Source: Hondaea fermentalgiana (taxonomy: Eukaryota; Sar; Bigyra; Thraustochytrida; Thraustochytriidae). Taken from it: a stretch of DNA of 64,000 nucleotides. The position numbers and the translations under genes were made by a program. Position 1 is the first letter of the stretch, and each line of letters begins with the position of its first letter. The DNA lies in NCBI GenBank assembly GCA_014084085.1, contig NPFB01000107.1:91736-155735 (forward strand), written 5' to 3'. This document shows, piece by piece, positions 38,890 through 50,401 of this stretch. The notes beneath the pieces are model-generated. The model saw only the letters and a program-made list of their open reading frames with translations. It was not told the DNA's origin and ran no database searches.

Positions 38890-40992
38890 ATGATGCAGGC
38901 GCTAGACCTGCCGGAGGACCTGAGCTCGATCAGCAGCGACGAAGAGACGCGTGACGAGGACGAAGACTCGGGGCTAAGCGACGTTGATGCAAACCTTATT
39001 GAAGATGATCTCTCGTACGGATCGGACTCGTTCGAGGATGAGATTAATCGTGTAATCGAGGCAGATGCTGCGAAGCGACCGCAAAGTGCACGGCCTGGCT
39101 CTGCGCGCCCAGCGTCGGCTCGACCTGGCGGCTCGAGGCCTCGCGAGCTCAATGCACAGGCCAAAAACACAGAGCCTCGTGCACCTTTGTCAGCGCAGAG
39201 AGAGGAGGAGCAGGCGAATCCGGACGCGGGACCGGAACAAGATGACGATGACCTCCAGGACGCCGACGCGTCAGCGTCATCGAGGGACAAGACATTACCG
39301 GCCAAGAAGGTCTCTGCGCGATCCAGTGAAGTTGCCGAGGCGCCGCCAAAGCTCAAGAAACTCGACACAAGTCGGATTAAGGTGGAGACGATGGATGTAA
39401 ATGCTTTGCAAAAACCTCGGCCACATACTGCACGCGCAAGTGGTGGGTCACCTCGGAAACGCTTTGTCTTCCAGCGTGCCAGTGGCGGAACGCATACACC
39501 CCGACGTCCAAGACCGGGCACTGCGCAGCCGCATCGATCTTCCCGGTCCGAAGGTCAGCATGGGTCCAAGTCCAGAGGTGGCCATTCCTCACACCGCAAA
39601 ATTCGTATGCGTTCGCCATCGCCGTCCCAAGGCGTTTCGCCGCGACCCCGCACTGCCACCATCGGTGGAAGGGAACCCACGGACGCAATGCTTCGCACTG
39701 ACAAGAGGAATGCACAATTATTAGCTGAGAACTTGCTCCTCAAGGCAGAGGTGGAGCGTCTGAAAAAGTCGCAGGAAAACGAGAGCAAACCTGCACACTC
39801 TATTCCACAGCCGAGTTCGGAATGGGCGCTGGAAGTCCCCATCCGTAGCTGGCCACAGTCGGGCATTGTACGGCCAAGTACTGCGCGAAAGTTCATTCTG
39901 AGTGAGTCAATGACATCCGATGAGCGTACAGAACTTGCTCGGCAGTTTAGTCGGGCGGGAAAGGCCTCGCGAAAGGAAGAACTGAAACGCCGAGAGGCCT
40001 CATGGGATTCCACAACGACAGTGCCTCGGAACCTTTTATCTCAATATATTCCAGTGCAAACACCGCGGCCTCGCCTGCGTGCAAGCACCCCGAAATTGGG
40101 TCCAGAGCTGCATAATGGTCGTCTCGCGTCCGCTGCGTTTCTGACGAGGTCACCACGTGAGCAGCAACACCAACACCAACAGCACCGCCAGCAGCAAAAG
40201 CAGAAACAGCAAAAGCAGAAACAGCAACGACACCAAGAGCGCTCTGTCACGGCAGGGACCGGGCGCAAGGAATTTGTGAAAATCGCAAAGAAACGAAGCA
40301 AGAGGGGGAAGAAGAAAATTTTGCCACAAGAAGCAGCGAACACTTCGCATACTGAAAATACCTCGCGGGGATTACGACCAGCTTACCTGGAGTCCAGCAC
40401 CGGAGAAAAGGTGAGCGCGAACGAGGACGACGACCACGACAGGCCGATGGACTGGACGCAGGCGCCACTTTTTCTCGAAAGCACCGAACGACTTCGGGCA
40501 GCCAATAGGGATATGTCGCAGATGGACATTCTCCTCCAAGCGATCGACGATCCCAGGGAACTAGGTAACTCGTACGCGCGAGCGTGCTCGTTGGTCGAGC
40601 AGCTGTGGGAAGATTTGTTGACATTGCCGACGGAGAGGACCCAATTTCGGACCGAGTTTTTCGGTGAGTGTTCGACAGGGAATTACGCGCACGTACTTTC
40701 GTATGTAACGAGGCTGACAAGTCTGCGTAACAAGTTCCTGAACGCATTTGAACTGATCAAACGTCGCGAGCGGCTTGTGGACTCGTTGAGCAAGGCCTTG
40801 AATCCATTGGATACGCGCGCGCAATCTTCCGCGCACGTTACGGCAGCGGCAGAAGACATGGTGCAATTGCGATCGCTCAATCACAGCGTTCTGCTTCTTG
40901 TTGAGGACATTACGCGCGAGACCGGTAAACCGTTGGTCATCCACGGTCTCAACTACGCGCAAAAGATTCGCTGTGACCTTGTGCTTCCTTGA
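38890..40992 (+). CDS. Unrecognised, mostly disordered protein with helical C-terminus
   Basis: Predicted 700 residues. I do not recognise the family. The N-terminus is acidic (LSSISSDEETRDEDEDSG) with Arg/Pro/Ser-rich repeats RPQSARPGSARPASARPGG. A short coiled coil lies at about residues 272-302 (NAQLLAENLLLKAEVERLKK). A Gln/His/Lys-rich tract is near 40160-40240, followed by basic patches. The last 170 residues are helix-forming and proline-poor (SMTSLRNKFLNAFEL-like), with no clear domain. The composition resembles microtubule- or basal-body-associated proteins with RPxSARP repeats, but this is only a suggestion. The frame is open from 38851; the first ATG is 38890. Confidence 0.75.
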   Translation: MMQALDLPEDLSSISSDEETRDEDEDSGLSDVDANLIEDDLSYGSDSFEDEINRVIEADAAKRPQSARPGSARPASARPGGSRPRELNAQAKNTEPRAPLSAQREEEQANPDAGPEQDDDDLQDADASASSRDKTLPAKKVSARSSEVAEAPPKLKKLDTSRIKVETMDVNALQKPRPHTARASGGSPRKRFVFQRASGGTHTPRRPRPGTAQPHRSSRSEGQHGSKSRGGHSSHRKIRMRSPSPSQGVSPRPRTATIGGREPTDAMLRTDKRNAQLLAENLLLKAEVERLKKSQENESKPAHSIPQPSSEWALEVPIRSWPQSGIVRPSTARKFILSESMTSDERTELARQFSRAGKASRKEELKRREASWDSTTTVPRNLLSQYIPVQTPRPRLRASTPKLGPELHNGRLASAAFLTRSPREQQHQHQQHRQQQKQKQQKQKQQRHQERSVTAGTGRKEFVKIAKKRSKRGKKKILPQEAANTSHTENTSRGLRPAYLESSTGEKVSANEDDDHDRPMDWTQAPLFLESTERLRAANRDMSQMDILLQAIDDPRELGNSYARACSLVEQLWEDLLTLPTERTQFRTEFFGECSTGNYAHVLSYVTRLTSLRNKFLNAFELIKRRERLVDSLSKALNPLDTRAQSSAHVTAAAEDMVQLRSLNHSVLLLVEDITRETGKPLVIHGLNYAQKIRCDLVLP

Positions 40993-41367
40993 AGATCGGG
41001 TAGCGAATGTCAACGAACAAAGTATGAAAATGGATAACGTAACAGGAGCAAAACGGTTCGGAAAAAATAAAGAGTGCGCTTTTGCACGAGGATTGGTGCA
41101 TTGCAAGAGGAGGATGTTTGACAACGGCTTGTCGAGATCATACCGCAAACAACGCACGTGTAGAAAAATGTAGGGGGTGGGGCTCTTGGTCCGCGGAGGA
41201 CAAAAGCTGTATGCATGAAAAGAAGAGTGTTGTTGTTCTTGTTGTTGTTGTTGTTGTTGCACTTGCTGCGGGAGGAGGAGAAGGTGAGAAGAAAAACAAA
41301 GAAAAGGAAAAAAGGGTCCTGTCCTGCCATGCGCGCAGGATATACTCGTACGAGAGTCTCTCCACTC
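40993..41367. other. Convergent intergenic region
   Basis: 375 bp between facing stops. It holds a TTG/GTT triplet run near 41228-41260. No gene seen. Confidence 0.5.
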
Positions 41368-44300
41368 TCAAGGCTCGGTAGGGTTCAAGGGTGCGAAGCG
41401 AGAGGCTCGCTGAACGCTGCTGCGAGCCCGGGTCAGTTTGCGCCAGTTGCGCTCCTTGATCTTGGGGCCCACAGCCCTGGTGGCCTCTTTGGTGCTGATG
41501 TCGAGCTGCTGCAAAAGGTCGATTTGAGCCTGGAGAACGCGCATGATTTGATCGCGGCTCTCCGAAGTGGCAAGCCAGAGCTGGATTTTGTCAATCCTGG
41601 TACGGATAGGACCGGTGCGAACAGTAGGGACAGACTCAGCGCGATTGATCGTTCTGGAGCTCCCCTTGCGCGATTTGGAAAGATCGGCAGCCGCCGCCGC
41701 CGCAGCCGCAGCGTCCTCATCCTCGACTTCGCGAGAGATATAAGAAAGCACAATGCCAAAGCAATCAGCTTCATCAGGGTCGTGAATTGCCTTGAGTGTA
41801 CATTTGTGCAGATCAAGGCGCAAGGTGATGGCCCCGGCGAGCGCACGGAGAGCACCACCACCGCTGGAGCGGCCACCCGAGGTGGACGCAGACGTCCGCG
41901 TGGCGTTCGCGGTGGCGATGGATCCACCACCGCTGGAACGACGGTCGGAATCCATGCTTGAGGTGCTCTGGCTCGAGGTGCGTCTCCCAAAGAGTCTCTT
42001 TGTCAGAGAGGATCCAGCAGTGGACTTTTTCAGGGACCGCTTGCTGTTGTGACGACGAAGACTGCCGTTGCGCGCAGGGTAACCAACGGGATTGTGCACA
42101 GCAAAGACGAGATGGTCGTTGAAGACGAAGAGTCGGTGCTGCTCCGGATCATCGAGGTCATCAAAGGGCTGCTGGCGCAAGAGCACCTCGAAGCGATCAA
42201 CGAAGCGACGACTCGGCGCAATGAGCTTGGGCACGGCGGCCTCGCCACCGAGCTCTGCGTATACTTGCATCATGCGGCCGAGACTCTCTTGCTCGCCGAC
42301 CTTTTGATCGACGGACTTGGCGATTTTATTTACAATCGCCATGGCGCTCTCGAGCTCCCCAACGAGGCTGTCCAAGTTGTCAACATCGGCGCCAGACCTG
42401 AGTTCCTCGGTGACATAGGGAATGACAGCGCGCAAGAGGGACTGGAAGAGAAGGGGATACTTGCAGATGCGCTGCACCGGTTTGATGAGCAGGTGCATCA
42501 GCGTTGTCCCCGTCTTGGCTTCGCGCTGCTTGATGAGATCGTCGAGGCTCTTGTTGCGGAGGCGGGCTACAAGAAGCCTGTCTTGCGCAGCAGTGTACGA
42601 GTGACAATAGAGGGAGTAGATGCGGAAAAAGGGCATGACACGCGTAAAGGCAGGCGCGAAGATGTGCACGAGGTCGGTGACGGTGACATTCTCGGGGCCG
42701 TCAGCCTTATCGAGAGCTTCCATGATTTTGCCATTGAGGACGTCGAGGAGCTCGGCGTTGACCTTGACGAGAGTTTCGATATTGAGAAAAATGTCCCGGA
42801 TGGCGTCGGCCTCAAGAATGGGACGAGTCTCCTGACTCGTCTTGTAACAGGCCATGCGCGGCTGATGATGCTCGCAAAAGGTGGACCCTGAGGAGATGTC
42901 CTTGCAGCGAACGTGATGGACGGTGCGGCGAATGGGCAGGAGGAAATCTCCGACGATGATGCGCAGGTCACGCACGAATGCGCACTCGGTATCAAAGATC
43001 TCGCCCAGGGTGTTCGCGCAGGCCCGAACATTCTCGGAAGAGGACTCGCCCAAAAGAGCAAAGACCTCCATGACTTGGTCGTCCGAGTTTCGCTGATCGC
43101 CGGTCTTGCGGTACATGGCCTCGAGCTCGTCAAGAGCAATGATGCGCGTGCCGAAGCTGCGGTTGCGATGGCGGCGGCGCACCCAGGAGCGCTGACCATC
43201 GCTAGAGGCCGAGTTTGTGCGGTCGGTGGACCGGCGGCCTCCTTGGCGCGCAGCTGCACGCTCCGCCCGTGCGCGCGCGCGCTCGGCGCGAAGTTTGGAC
43301 GAGTCGGTGGCGGCGTGAGAGGCTGCTGCAGCAGACGCGGTCGCGCGGCGTGCCGAGACTCGCTTCTTGCGCTCCTCGGCGCGCTGAATGTGGGAGTTGA
43401 CGGTGAAGTTGCGCACGAATCTGATTTCAACGGGACGCTCGACGGATTTAATGATGTTGACGGCCTCGCGCCAGGTCGTTTCGAGGGTGAGATCAACGTC
43501 GCCAATGCGCAAAACGCGGTCACCCACCTCGACGCCACCAGCTTCGGCCATGCTGTAGTCAGCAACGCGTCCGATGATGACGCCGAGCCCCGTCCCGGAA
43601 CTGAGCGAGAAACCCATGGCGCCTTCGCCGAAAACAGCGGAAAACTCTGCTTCGTGCTTGTCTTCGCGAGAGTATTCTACGCGATAGCGATGCTCCAAGT
43701 CCGAGAGGGTGAGCGCCGCCGAGCCGGTCGTGCTTCCGTCCGTACTCGAGGCCATTGATGAACCGCGGCTTCGGCGCGCCAGATTGGCCTCCGAGCCTGC
43801 AGAAGCAGTCGTGCCGAGAGTGCGTTGGGAGCCATTTCGCCGGTTGAGACGCTTGCCTTTTGCCCACTTTCGGCTCGCTCCAGTGCTTTTGGAGCCGTCA
43901 GTGGTGAGAGAGGTAGCCGAGGTGAGAGAGGTCGCGTCAGATTCGCGTCCGGCGGCATTTTGCTCGCGTTGTCTGCGCTCGTCGTCCTCGTGAGCAAGGT
44001 GCACATCTTCGATGAGGTCCTCAATGTCGTGGTAGATCGCGTCGGCCTGTTCCATGGAGTTGCACCAGACTTCGACCATGTCCACGTACGTGGCGAGATG
44101 ATTATGCTCGTCGCGGATGCGATTGACGTGGGTAAGTTGGAAGCCCGTGTCGCTGGCATCCGGGGCGTGGCGCTTGATCGTGCATCGTTCGAGGTCAAGA
44201 CGGTGCGTCAGCTTGTAGGGCGCGGGGCCGGACGAGTCTGACGACATGGACTTGCTTTCGCTCATGCTGGCCGAGGAGCGGGAGGAGAGGCGCCTCGAGA

Positions 44301-44589
44301 GGCGCCTGCCTTGATTGGCGATGGCGCCGACCCATGTGGGGCTGACTGCCTCGCTTCGCTCGTCAACATTTTCCGCGAGGAGGATCATGTCTTTGAACAT
44401 GAAGAGCGTGGCCGGTTTGCACACATTGGCGCTGAAGGGGGCGACCTTGATGTCGACGCTTTCCTCGCGCAGGAACCGTCTGTACGGGGTGATGAGGTCT
44501 ATCAGCCGCGACTCGCGCTCGGCGCCCAGCGACTTGTACACGCGGAGGACCTCCGCGAGCTCGTCGATGTCATCCGACCATTCTGCCAT
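41368..44589 (-). CDS. Rho guanine nucleotide exchange factor with PH-PDZ-DH-PH layout
   Basis: Predicted 1073 residues. It activates Rho-family GTPases by GDP release. The N-terminal 200 residues look like a PH domain (SRLIDLITPYRRFLRE, ATLFMFKDMILLAE, VEVWCNSMEQAD). A PDZ domain sits at about 316-403 (GAMGFSLSSGTGLGVIIGRV, GVEVGDRVLRIGDVDL). The DH domain spans about 516-786: the CR1-like ANTLGEIFDTECAFVRDLRI, VHIFAPAF, and the CR3 signature LMHLLIKPVQRICKYPLLFQ. A second PH domain follows (about 790-1030; SRRFVDRFEVLL, HRLFVFNDHLVFA), interrupted by a Ser-rich loop. PDZ within a DH-PH protein suggests membrane-receptor scaffolding. The ATG at 44589 is clear and no intron is needed. Confidence 0.93.
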   Translation of the reverse strand: MAEWSDDIDELAEVLRVYKSLGAERESRLIDLITPYRRFLREESVDIKVAPFSANVCKPATLFMFKDMILLAENVDERSEAVSPTWVGAIANQGRRLSRRLSSRSSASMSESKSMSSDSSGPAPYKLTHRLDLERCTIKRHAPDASDTGFQLTHVNRIRDEHNHLATYVDMVEVWCNSMEQADAIYHDIEDLIEDVHLAHEDDERRQREQNAAGRESDATSLTSATSLTTDGSKSTGASRKWAKGKRLNRRNGSQRTLGTTASAGSEANLARRSRGSSMASSTDGSTTGSAALTLSDLEHRYRVEYSREDKHEAEFSAVFGEGAMGFSLSSGTGLGVIIGRVADYSMAEAGGVEVGDRVLRIGDVDLTLETTWREAVNIIKSVERPVEIRFVRNFTVNSHIQRAEERKKRVSARRATASAAAASHAATDSSKLRAERARARAERAAARQGGRRSTDRTNSASSDGQRSWVRRRHRNRSFGTRIIALDELEAMYRKTGDQRNSDDQVMEVFALLGESSSENVRACANTLGEIFDTECAFVRDLRIIVGDFLLPIRRTVHHVRCKDISSGSTFCEHHQPRMACYKTSQETRPILEADAIRDIFLNIETLVKVNAELLDVLNGKIMEALDKADGPENVTVTDLVHIFAPAFTRVMPFFRIYSLYCHSYTAAQDRLLVARLRNKSLDDLIKQREAKTGTTLMHLLIKPVQRICKYPLLFQSLLRAVIPYVTEELRSGADVDNLDSLVGELESAMAIVNKIAKSVDQKVGEQESLGRMMQVYAELGGEAAVPKLIAPSRRFVDRFEVLLRQQPFDDLDDPEQHRLFVFNDHLVFAVHNPVGYPARNGSLRRHNSKRSLKKSTAGSSLTKRLFGRRTSSQSTSSMDSDRRSSGGGSIATANATRTSASTSGGRSSGGGALRALAGAITLRLDLHKCTLKAIHDPDEADCFGIVLSYISREVEDEDAAAAAAAAADLSKSRKGSSRTINRAESVPTVRTGPIRTRIDKIQLWLATSESRDQIMRVLQAQIDLLQQLDISTKEATRAVGPKIKERNWRKLTRARSSVQRASRFAPLNPTEP

Positions 44590-45844
44590 TCCTCCTCGAT
44601 GCGGGTCTGCCTGTCTTTCTGTCTGTCGCTGCCCCTCCTGCTGCTACTGCGCTTTTTACTGTGCTTTTAGTCGCCGCCCTGGCGCGCGCGAGGTACTGCG
44701 GCACGTGTGCGCTCGCTCGCTCACGGTGCTCGCTCACGGTGCTCGCGTCGGCGCCTGGCGCCCGCCTGCCGGCCGGCCTTCTCCGCGCTCGCGGGCGAAG
44801 GGCGCCTGCGCGGGCTCGGGGGCGCGGGCGAAGGGCGCGTCGCGGCCCGGGGCGCGAAGGCGTGCGTGGTTGGGGGCGCGAGGGCTGGCCGCCAATCGAG
44901 CGGCACGAGCCCACGGATTCGATTCAATCCGATCCGCCCTGCGCTGCCGCTCGGCTCCGCTCGGCTCCGCTCGGCGCGGCGCGGCGGGGCTCCGTGGGGG
45001 GCGNNNNNNNNNNNNNNNNNNNNNNNNNNNNNNNNNNNNNNNNNNNNNNNNNNNNNNNNNNNNNNNNNNNNNNNNNNNNNNNNNNNNNNNNNNNNNNNNN
45101 NNNCTGCGCGCACGTACCTGGCGGCGTGTGGTCTCCGCGTGGCTTCGGGGTCTGCTCGCCGCCGCCGCCCGCACGGGCCCGGCGCCGCGGAAAGGACCTA
45201 TTGGAAGCATCCGGGGCTTAGGCCCTTTACGCAGAAACCTTATCCCGCCTCCGAGACCCCCGAGCGCCGGGCCGCGCGCGCCGCACCACCGCCGCGATCG
45301 CCGACGGCCGACGTGCGGCGGCGGCGGCGGCACGGACGACTGCGACGAGAAGACGAGCGTCGCGATCGCCAGGCAGGCGGCCGCGGAAGGTCCTCGATCG
45401 GCATGCAGCCAGGCAGATCGAACGGCACCGCGGTGGTGGTGGGGCTCGGACCTGCGATTGAGTGCGACCATTTTGGCCACACGTGCAGTGCAAAGACTGC
45501 AGTCGCGCTGCGCGTCACGTGGCGCGGAAACTTGGGTGGCCTCTTGGTTTTCCGCGGCGGCATGGCACGCTCTGCAGCTGCGAGCAAGGAAACGCAAGAG
45601 GTTCGAGAAAGGACAAAGGGGAAAGAGAAATAACAATACGAGTCGCCGCATACGAGCTGGCTGGGCAGGCAGGCTGTGTGTGGTCATGGCTGGCTCATCG
45701 CCACTGCCATTGCCGCTGCACGCTGCACTGCTGCCTGCCCGCCCGCCTGCCGGCGATCTCTGAAGAAACCTAGAAGTTGCCTGTGACCCCATACCAATAG
45801 GGCCTGCCACTAGTGGCAGTAAGTGACCGCATCCGCCGGCCCCC
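44590..45844. other. GC-rich spacer containing an assembly gap
   Basis: No gene recognised. The left part is upstream of the RhoGEF start; the right part lies beyond the stop of the cNMP-binding protein. It includes the 100-N gap and a repeated CGCTCGGCTC element near 44947-44980. Confidence 0.5.
45004..45103. other. Assembly gap (100 N)
   Basis: Exactly 100 N, a placeholder. The left flank is a GGCTCCGCTC / GCGGCGCGGC repeat, which probably broke the assembly. Confidence 1.
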
Positions 45845-48800
45845 CTAGATGAGGATGGGCGACTTGAGCAAAGCCAAAAGGATCATAGGGTTGCGGTCAA
45901 GAAAATGGAGCATGGAGTGCGAGTCGATGACGAAAATGGAGGCTGTCTCCGAGTAACAGGCAAGCGTCGTGGTGAGAGGGCGGCCATGATGGCAGCCGTA
46001 ATAGTCGAAAATAAGCATACCCGGCATAAGCGGGGCGTGTGTGTTGGAGGTGAGGTCAGCAGAATCCACGGGACCATGGACCTCCTCGAAGATGAGCGTG
46101 CCGCGCGCCACGAGCATCGCCACCTCCACGGAGTCGCCCCGTCGCCAGAGACGCTCGCCGCGCCGCATGTGCTTCGTCTGCAGCAAACCCTGGAGTTGGG
46201 TCTTCTGCATCGATGAGAGCAAGCGCAGGCGCGAGTTCAGCGAGATCGCCTCCCAGGAACCATCCATGCGCGCGTGAATCATGCTCTCCAAGCGCTCGCG
46301 CAGCACAGGGTCGTTGAGCAAAAGGTAATTTAGCGCGTATTTGTCAATCACCATGGCTCGCACATCCGTTTCTGCGCGCACAGTCTCCTTGACGATCTGG
46401 TCGTCAATAAAGACCATCTCGCCATGATCCCGTGCCATTTGCAAATCTGCGTCCTCGCTGCTGTCTTCGTCGTCCTCGGAGGACCCCGCGCTGAGCATGG
46501 AATGCGTCGAGTACGAGGTCACGTGCGCGTGCGCGAGACCACCCACTAGAGACAGGAAACTGCCTTTCGAGCGATCGAGCATTCCGAGGTGGGACTTTTG
46601 CTTGATAATGCGCGTCTGCTTCCAGGCGGCGAGTTCGCCAAGATAGTCGCCGGCACGATAAAACTTGCGCAAGTTATCGTATTCCACCGTGGCGCGACCT
46701 TGCAGAATAATCATGAAACGCTCATCGACCGTACCCTTTTCGAGAATGAGGGCATCGCGCGGGTAGAACTCCTCGTGGGCCATGAGCATGAGATCGAGCG
46801 CCTGGTTCACGGTAAAGTGGCGAAAGATCTCAATCGACCCGAGCAGCTGCAGAAACTTGAGCATCTGGTGCTCCTCGCTGCGGGGAATAAGCACAATCGT
46901 GTTCTCCACGCCACATTCGGCAATACGAAAGCCCAGGTTGGCTGCCCGTGCCGCCGAATTAGCATCAATGTGGATCAGTCGCACGTTGCGTTTGTGCTCC
47001 TCGGGAAGGGCGGCCAGGGCGTCGAGCGGCGTGTGAATGGGCGGCACTCCCGCTTCATGCAGGACAACGTCGCAGTGCCACGGAAAGTCTAAGAGCGCCT
47101 GCAGACGTTCGTCGCTGAGAATGCCTTCCTCGTTCATGCGTTTCATCGCCGGCGGGTCGTAAAAGGTGTCGGCCGAATACACAATGTCCTTGCCCTGAAA
47201 AGAGGCCTGGAAGCCGACACACGGGATAGAATGCAGCGAGTAAAAGAAACGCAGGCTGGCTCCATTCCAATAGTTGGGCTCCTCGAGGAAGACGGGCCGG
47301 AAGTTGACCAACTGCTCGATGAATTCAGGTTTCAGCCCAGACACAGCCGCGTACTTGCGCTTAAAGCTCTCAAAGATTGTGGTCGTGGTCATGAGGGTGA
47401 TTTTGTGCTCCGTGATCATTTTTTGAAAGGTTCCGGCATCGTGATCAGCGTGACAGTGCGTGAGAATCAGGGCCGTAATAGAGTTGGGAGGAATGCCCGA
47501 CTCGAAGAGCAAGGACGTGGAGTGCGGCGGCGGGTCCACCATGACGCCTTGGCCATTCACCCAGAGCACAAAGCCCGAGGTTGAGCCGTCTTTGTCAAAG
47601 CCGTGCGAATTGCCCAAGACCGTGAGACCAAACTTTGGAATCACAAAGGTCTCTTCGTCTGAAGTGCCCACGGGAGCCGCATCCATCTGCAGCAGTCCCG
47701 AGCCGCGCTTGTGTTGTTCCTGCAGCGTGGCGGCAGCCGCTGCGCTCATGCCTGGGCCCAGGCGTCCGCTTGCAGACCGCGCGCTGCCACCTGCGAGCTT
47801 CAACATGCCCATGCGGTGCGAACGCGTTCGGCTTCCAACATCTCCTGCGGAAAGCGTGCTTTTCACCGATTGGCGCGCCACCCCAGACCCTTTTCGGGAA
47901 AGCAAGGCTTCCTGGGAGAGAGAGGTCCCAAGAGGAGAGGGCTTCACGCGTTTGTGCGAGAGAAGCTCTTCGCGCGAACCGCCGCCAGCCACCGGACCTG
48001 GGCCAGGAACCTCGTCGCGACCGGCCAAAGCCATGTCGAGCCGCGGGACGAGCCCGCCGCTGATAGGCACCGTGCATGACTCTGCGACACGATACGGGAT
48101 GAGAACGCCACCATCATCTGAAGCAGAGCTGTCACCCGCGTCGTTGACGGTGCTGACTACGTTTTGCATTTTGGTATCCACGAGCTCAAAGCGAACATTA
48201 TCCTCATCATCAAAAATCATCACACCGTTGCCCAGATCGCATACGCCGTACGTGTCAAAAAACTTTGGCTCGAGGAGCATTTCAATGTCCAGCATGTGAA
48301 TGTTGCTCACCTGTCCGGGCTCGCGATTCGGGGCTCGAAAGTGAAAGACCTCCTTTTCATGGTCTGGGCACGCAGCGCGCACCGACTCTGGACAAAAGTC
48401 GGAGTACTCCTTTTCGGCAAAAAGAAACTCGGATTTGGGCCCATTGAGCGCTTCCGTCATGATGGTCAGCAGGTCTTCCCAGGCATCGCGGTGCGTTACC
48501 AGCGTCGTTTTCCGCTTTCGAATGAAAAAATTGAAAAAAGCCGGAAACTCGAGCTCGCACACGTTCACACCGGCGCTCATGTTGAATCGTTCACGCGGCA
48601 CAACATAGATCTCCGGGACCTGCAGACCCATGGCCATGCTGTCCTTGACCGTTTCGGGAGGCATGCCAAATTGAACGGGCCCGATTGTTGTCCGTATGAC
48701 CACGCCGCCACGCGGCAAATAGTCAATGAGGTTGCCGAGCTGCATGGCCTGATGTTCGGGCGATCGGCGATTCTTTTGATTCTTGGTCTCGCTCGGCTTG

Positions 48801-49395
48801 AGCGTCTTCTTGTGGTAGGCCGTGAGAAGTCGCGAAACGTTGACCATAAACGAAGTTACTCGGGACGAAGTCTGTCGGGAGATTCGAGGCGCAGGGGACG
48901 GCGATTGGCCGTACGAGTCGTCCGAGTCCGTGTCTGCATCATCCTCTCGCGCGACCTTGGCCAAGGCCTCGACCATTCGATCCTTTTGCCGACGTTTGGC
49001 GCGATAGCGGCCATTGCCATCGTCGTCGTCGTCGTCGTCGCCGGACTCTTCGGACGCAGACCCCTCTTCGTTATAGGGAAGGACATCGCTCCCCTCATCA
49101 ACATCTTCCTCAACGACCTCGCCATCGATGATACTGTCATAATTCACCTCGGGACTCAGGGCGGGTGCGTGCTCCTCCTCGGAGTCCGAATCGTCCGAGT
49201 CCAGTGCCGTCTCGACGAGTGGAGCGGGTCGAGACTTTGTGCGCCATCCCAAGCCCCACGACTTGAGCGTACCTCTTCGCTGATCCTCGCGCTCTTCGGA
49301 CACTTTATCCGGGGAAGCACCCTTTGCAACGGCCTCGTGCTTGGCGTCCGCTTGTTGCTGTTGATGACGATCACCAGCATGCTTCTTATCATCAC

Positions 49396-49427
<32 letters not shown>

Positions 49428-50236
49428 CCAGCACCAGCACCAGCACCACCATTGTTGTCTTTTCGCGCTTGTTGGGTACGCCGGCGCATCTGTTGAGCAT
49501 AGGTAAGCTCTTGGGGAAGCAGCTGGGAGGGTTTACGCGCGCTCGCGACTTTGGGCCCACGGCCCACAAGGGGCAGCGGAACCTCTTCCTGCTGGCGGTC
49601 CAGCAAGTCGGCGAGCTGTTGGCGCAACGTCGAGTTCGTGCGCGATTGCACGCGCATGTGGGCGCTGGGAACGCGCAGCGAGGTGCTGTCGTCATCAAAG
49701 ACACTCGCACGGCCGGCCATGGGGCCACGGACATTGTGGGCGCTTACAGAAGGACGGCGTTCCACGACGGGGGGGTCGGGGACACCGATACGAAGGACTT
49801 CGTGCGGATCCTGCGACGAGGCGACCCTCTCGCGCACGGGCGTCACGACAGTCTGCAAGGGTTCTGCGGTGACTTTGGGCGTGAAGGGCACGCTTACGGC
49901 GACAGATCCGCTGCGCTCCTTGGCAGCGGCCGGCGTCTCTCTCGCGCGCGACGAGGCCGAAGATCTCGACAGCGACCGCGACTGTCCTCGTTCCCGCTCT
50001 CGCGCCTCGAGTTGCTGTCCCCAGATCAGGTCGACCTCGGCTTCGGCCTCGCGGAGCTGCTCCTCGAGCTCCGCATTTCGCGCTCGCAGGGCCTCGAGTT
50101 CCTCCTCCACCTCCGCCGCCGCGCCTGCAGCTGCGTCCTCGGCGCCCTTTTCGCGCTGCTTCTTGTGCAGCTTGTTCGACGCCGTCGACGACTTCCTCCT
50201 CACGGCCGCGCTGTCGTTGCCCTTGCCGGCCCCCAT
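45845..50236 (-). CDS. Metallo-beta-lactamase-fold protein with two cyclic-nucleotide-binding domains (GbpA/GbpB-like)
   Basis: Predicted 1463 residues. A short coiled coil near the N-terminus and long acidic low-complexity regions precede a conserved-looking block (about 502-695; VVIRTTIGPVQFGMPPE, FFNFFIRKRKTTLVTH). The metallo-beta-lactamase fold spans about 865-1115 with the metal motif LTHCHADHDAG (His927), GKDIVYSADTFYDPP and a later RLIHIDAN. Two cNMP-binding folds follow: about 1142-1309 (YPRDALILEKG, AGDYLGELA, with an inserted acidic loop) and about 1349-1462 (MRRGERLWRRGD). Dictyostelium GbpA and GbpB combine a zinc-hydrolase domain with two cNMP-binding domains and act as cyclic-nucleotide-stimulated phosphodiesterases; the same is inferred here. 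The frame opens with GTG at 50254; 50236 is the first ATG. Confidence 0.87.
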
Positions 50237-50380
50237 CGCCTCCCCCGCCTTCACGCGCGCCGCGCCCTCCCCGCGCGCGCGCTCAGAAGCGAAGCGCTCG
50301 CGCCGTCGAGTGGTTGACGACCGATTCTCTGCACGTGCTCGACGCGCGCGTGCGGCCGTGTGCGCGTCCTTCTCCCGCGC

Positions 50381-50401
50381 GACCGACCGACCGACCGACC
50401 G
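50381..50401. repeat. (GACC)n microsatellite
   Basis: Five perfect GACC units upstream of the MBL-cNBD gene start. Confidence 0.95.

Noticed and set aside
42049..42891. 280-codon plus-strand frame opposite the DH domain
   Set aside because: Antisense shadow of the RhoGEF, which has the conserved DH motifs in the other strand.
44640..45840. Open frames running across the second gap
   Set aside because: GC-rich compositional frames on both strands including Xs, with no similarity to any family I know.
48164..50317. 717-codon open frame on the plus strand opposite the MBL-cNBD gene
   Set aside because: Its translation is low-complexity with no domain. It mirrors the codon bias and GAC/GAT repeats of the real minus-strand gene, which carries intact motifs.
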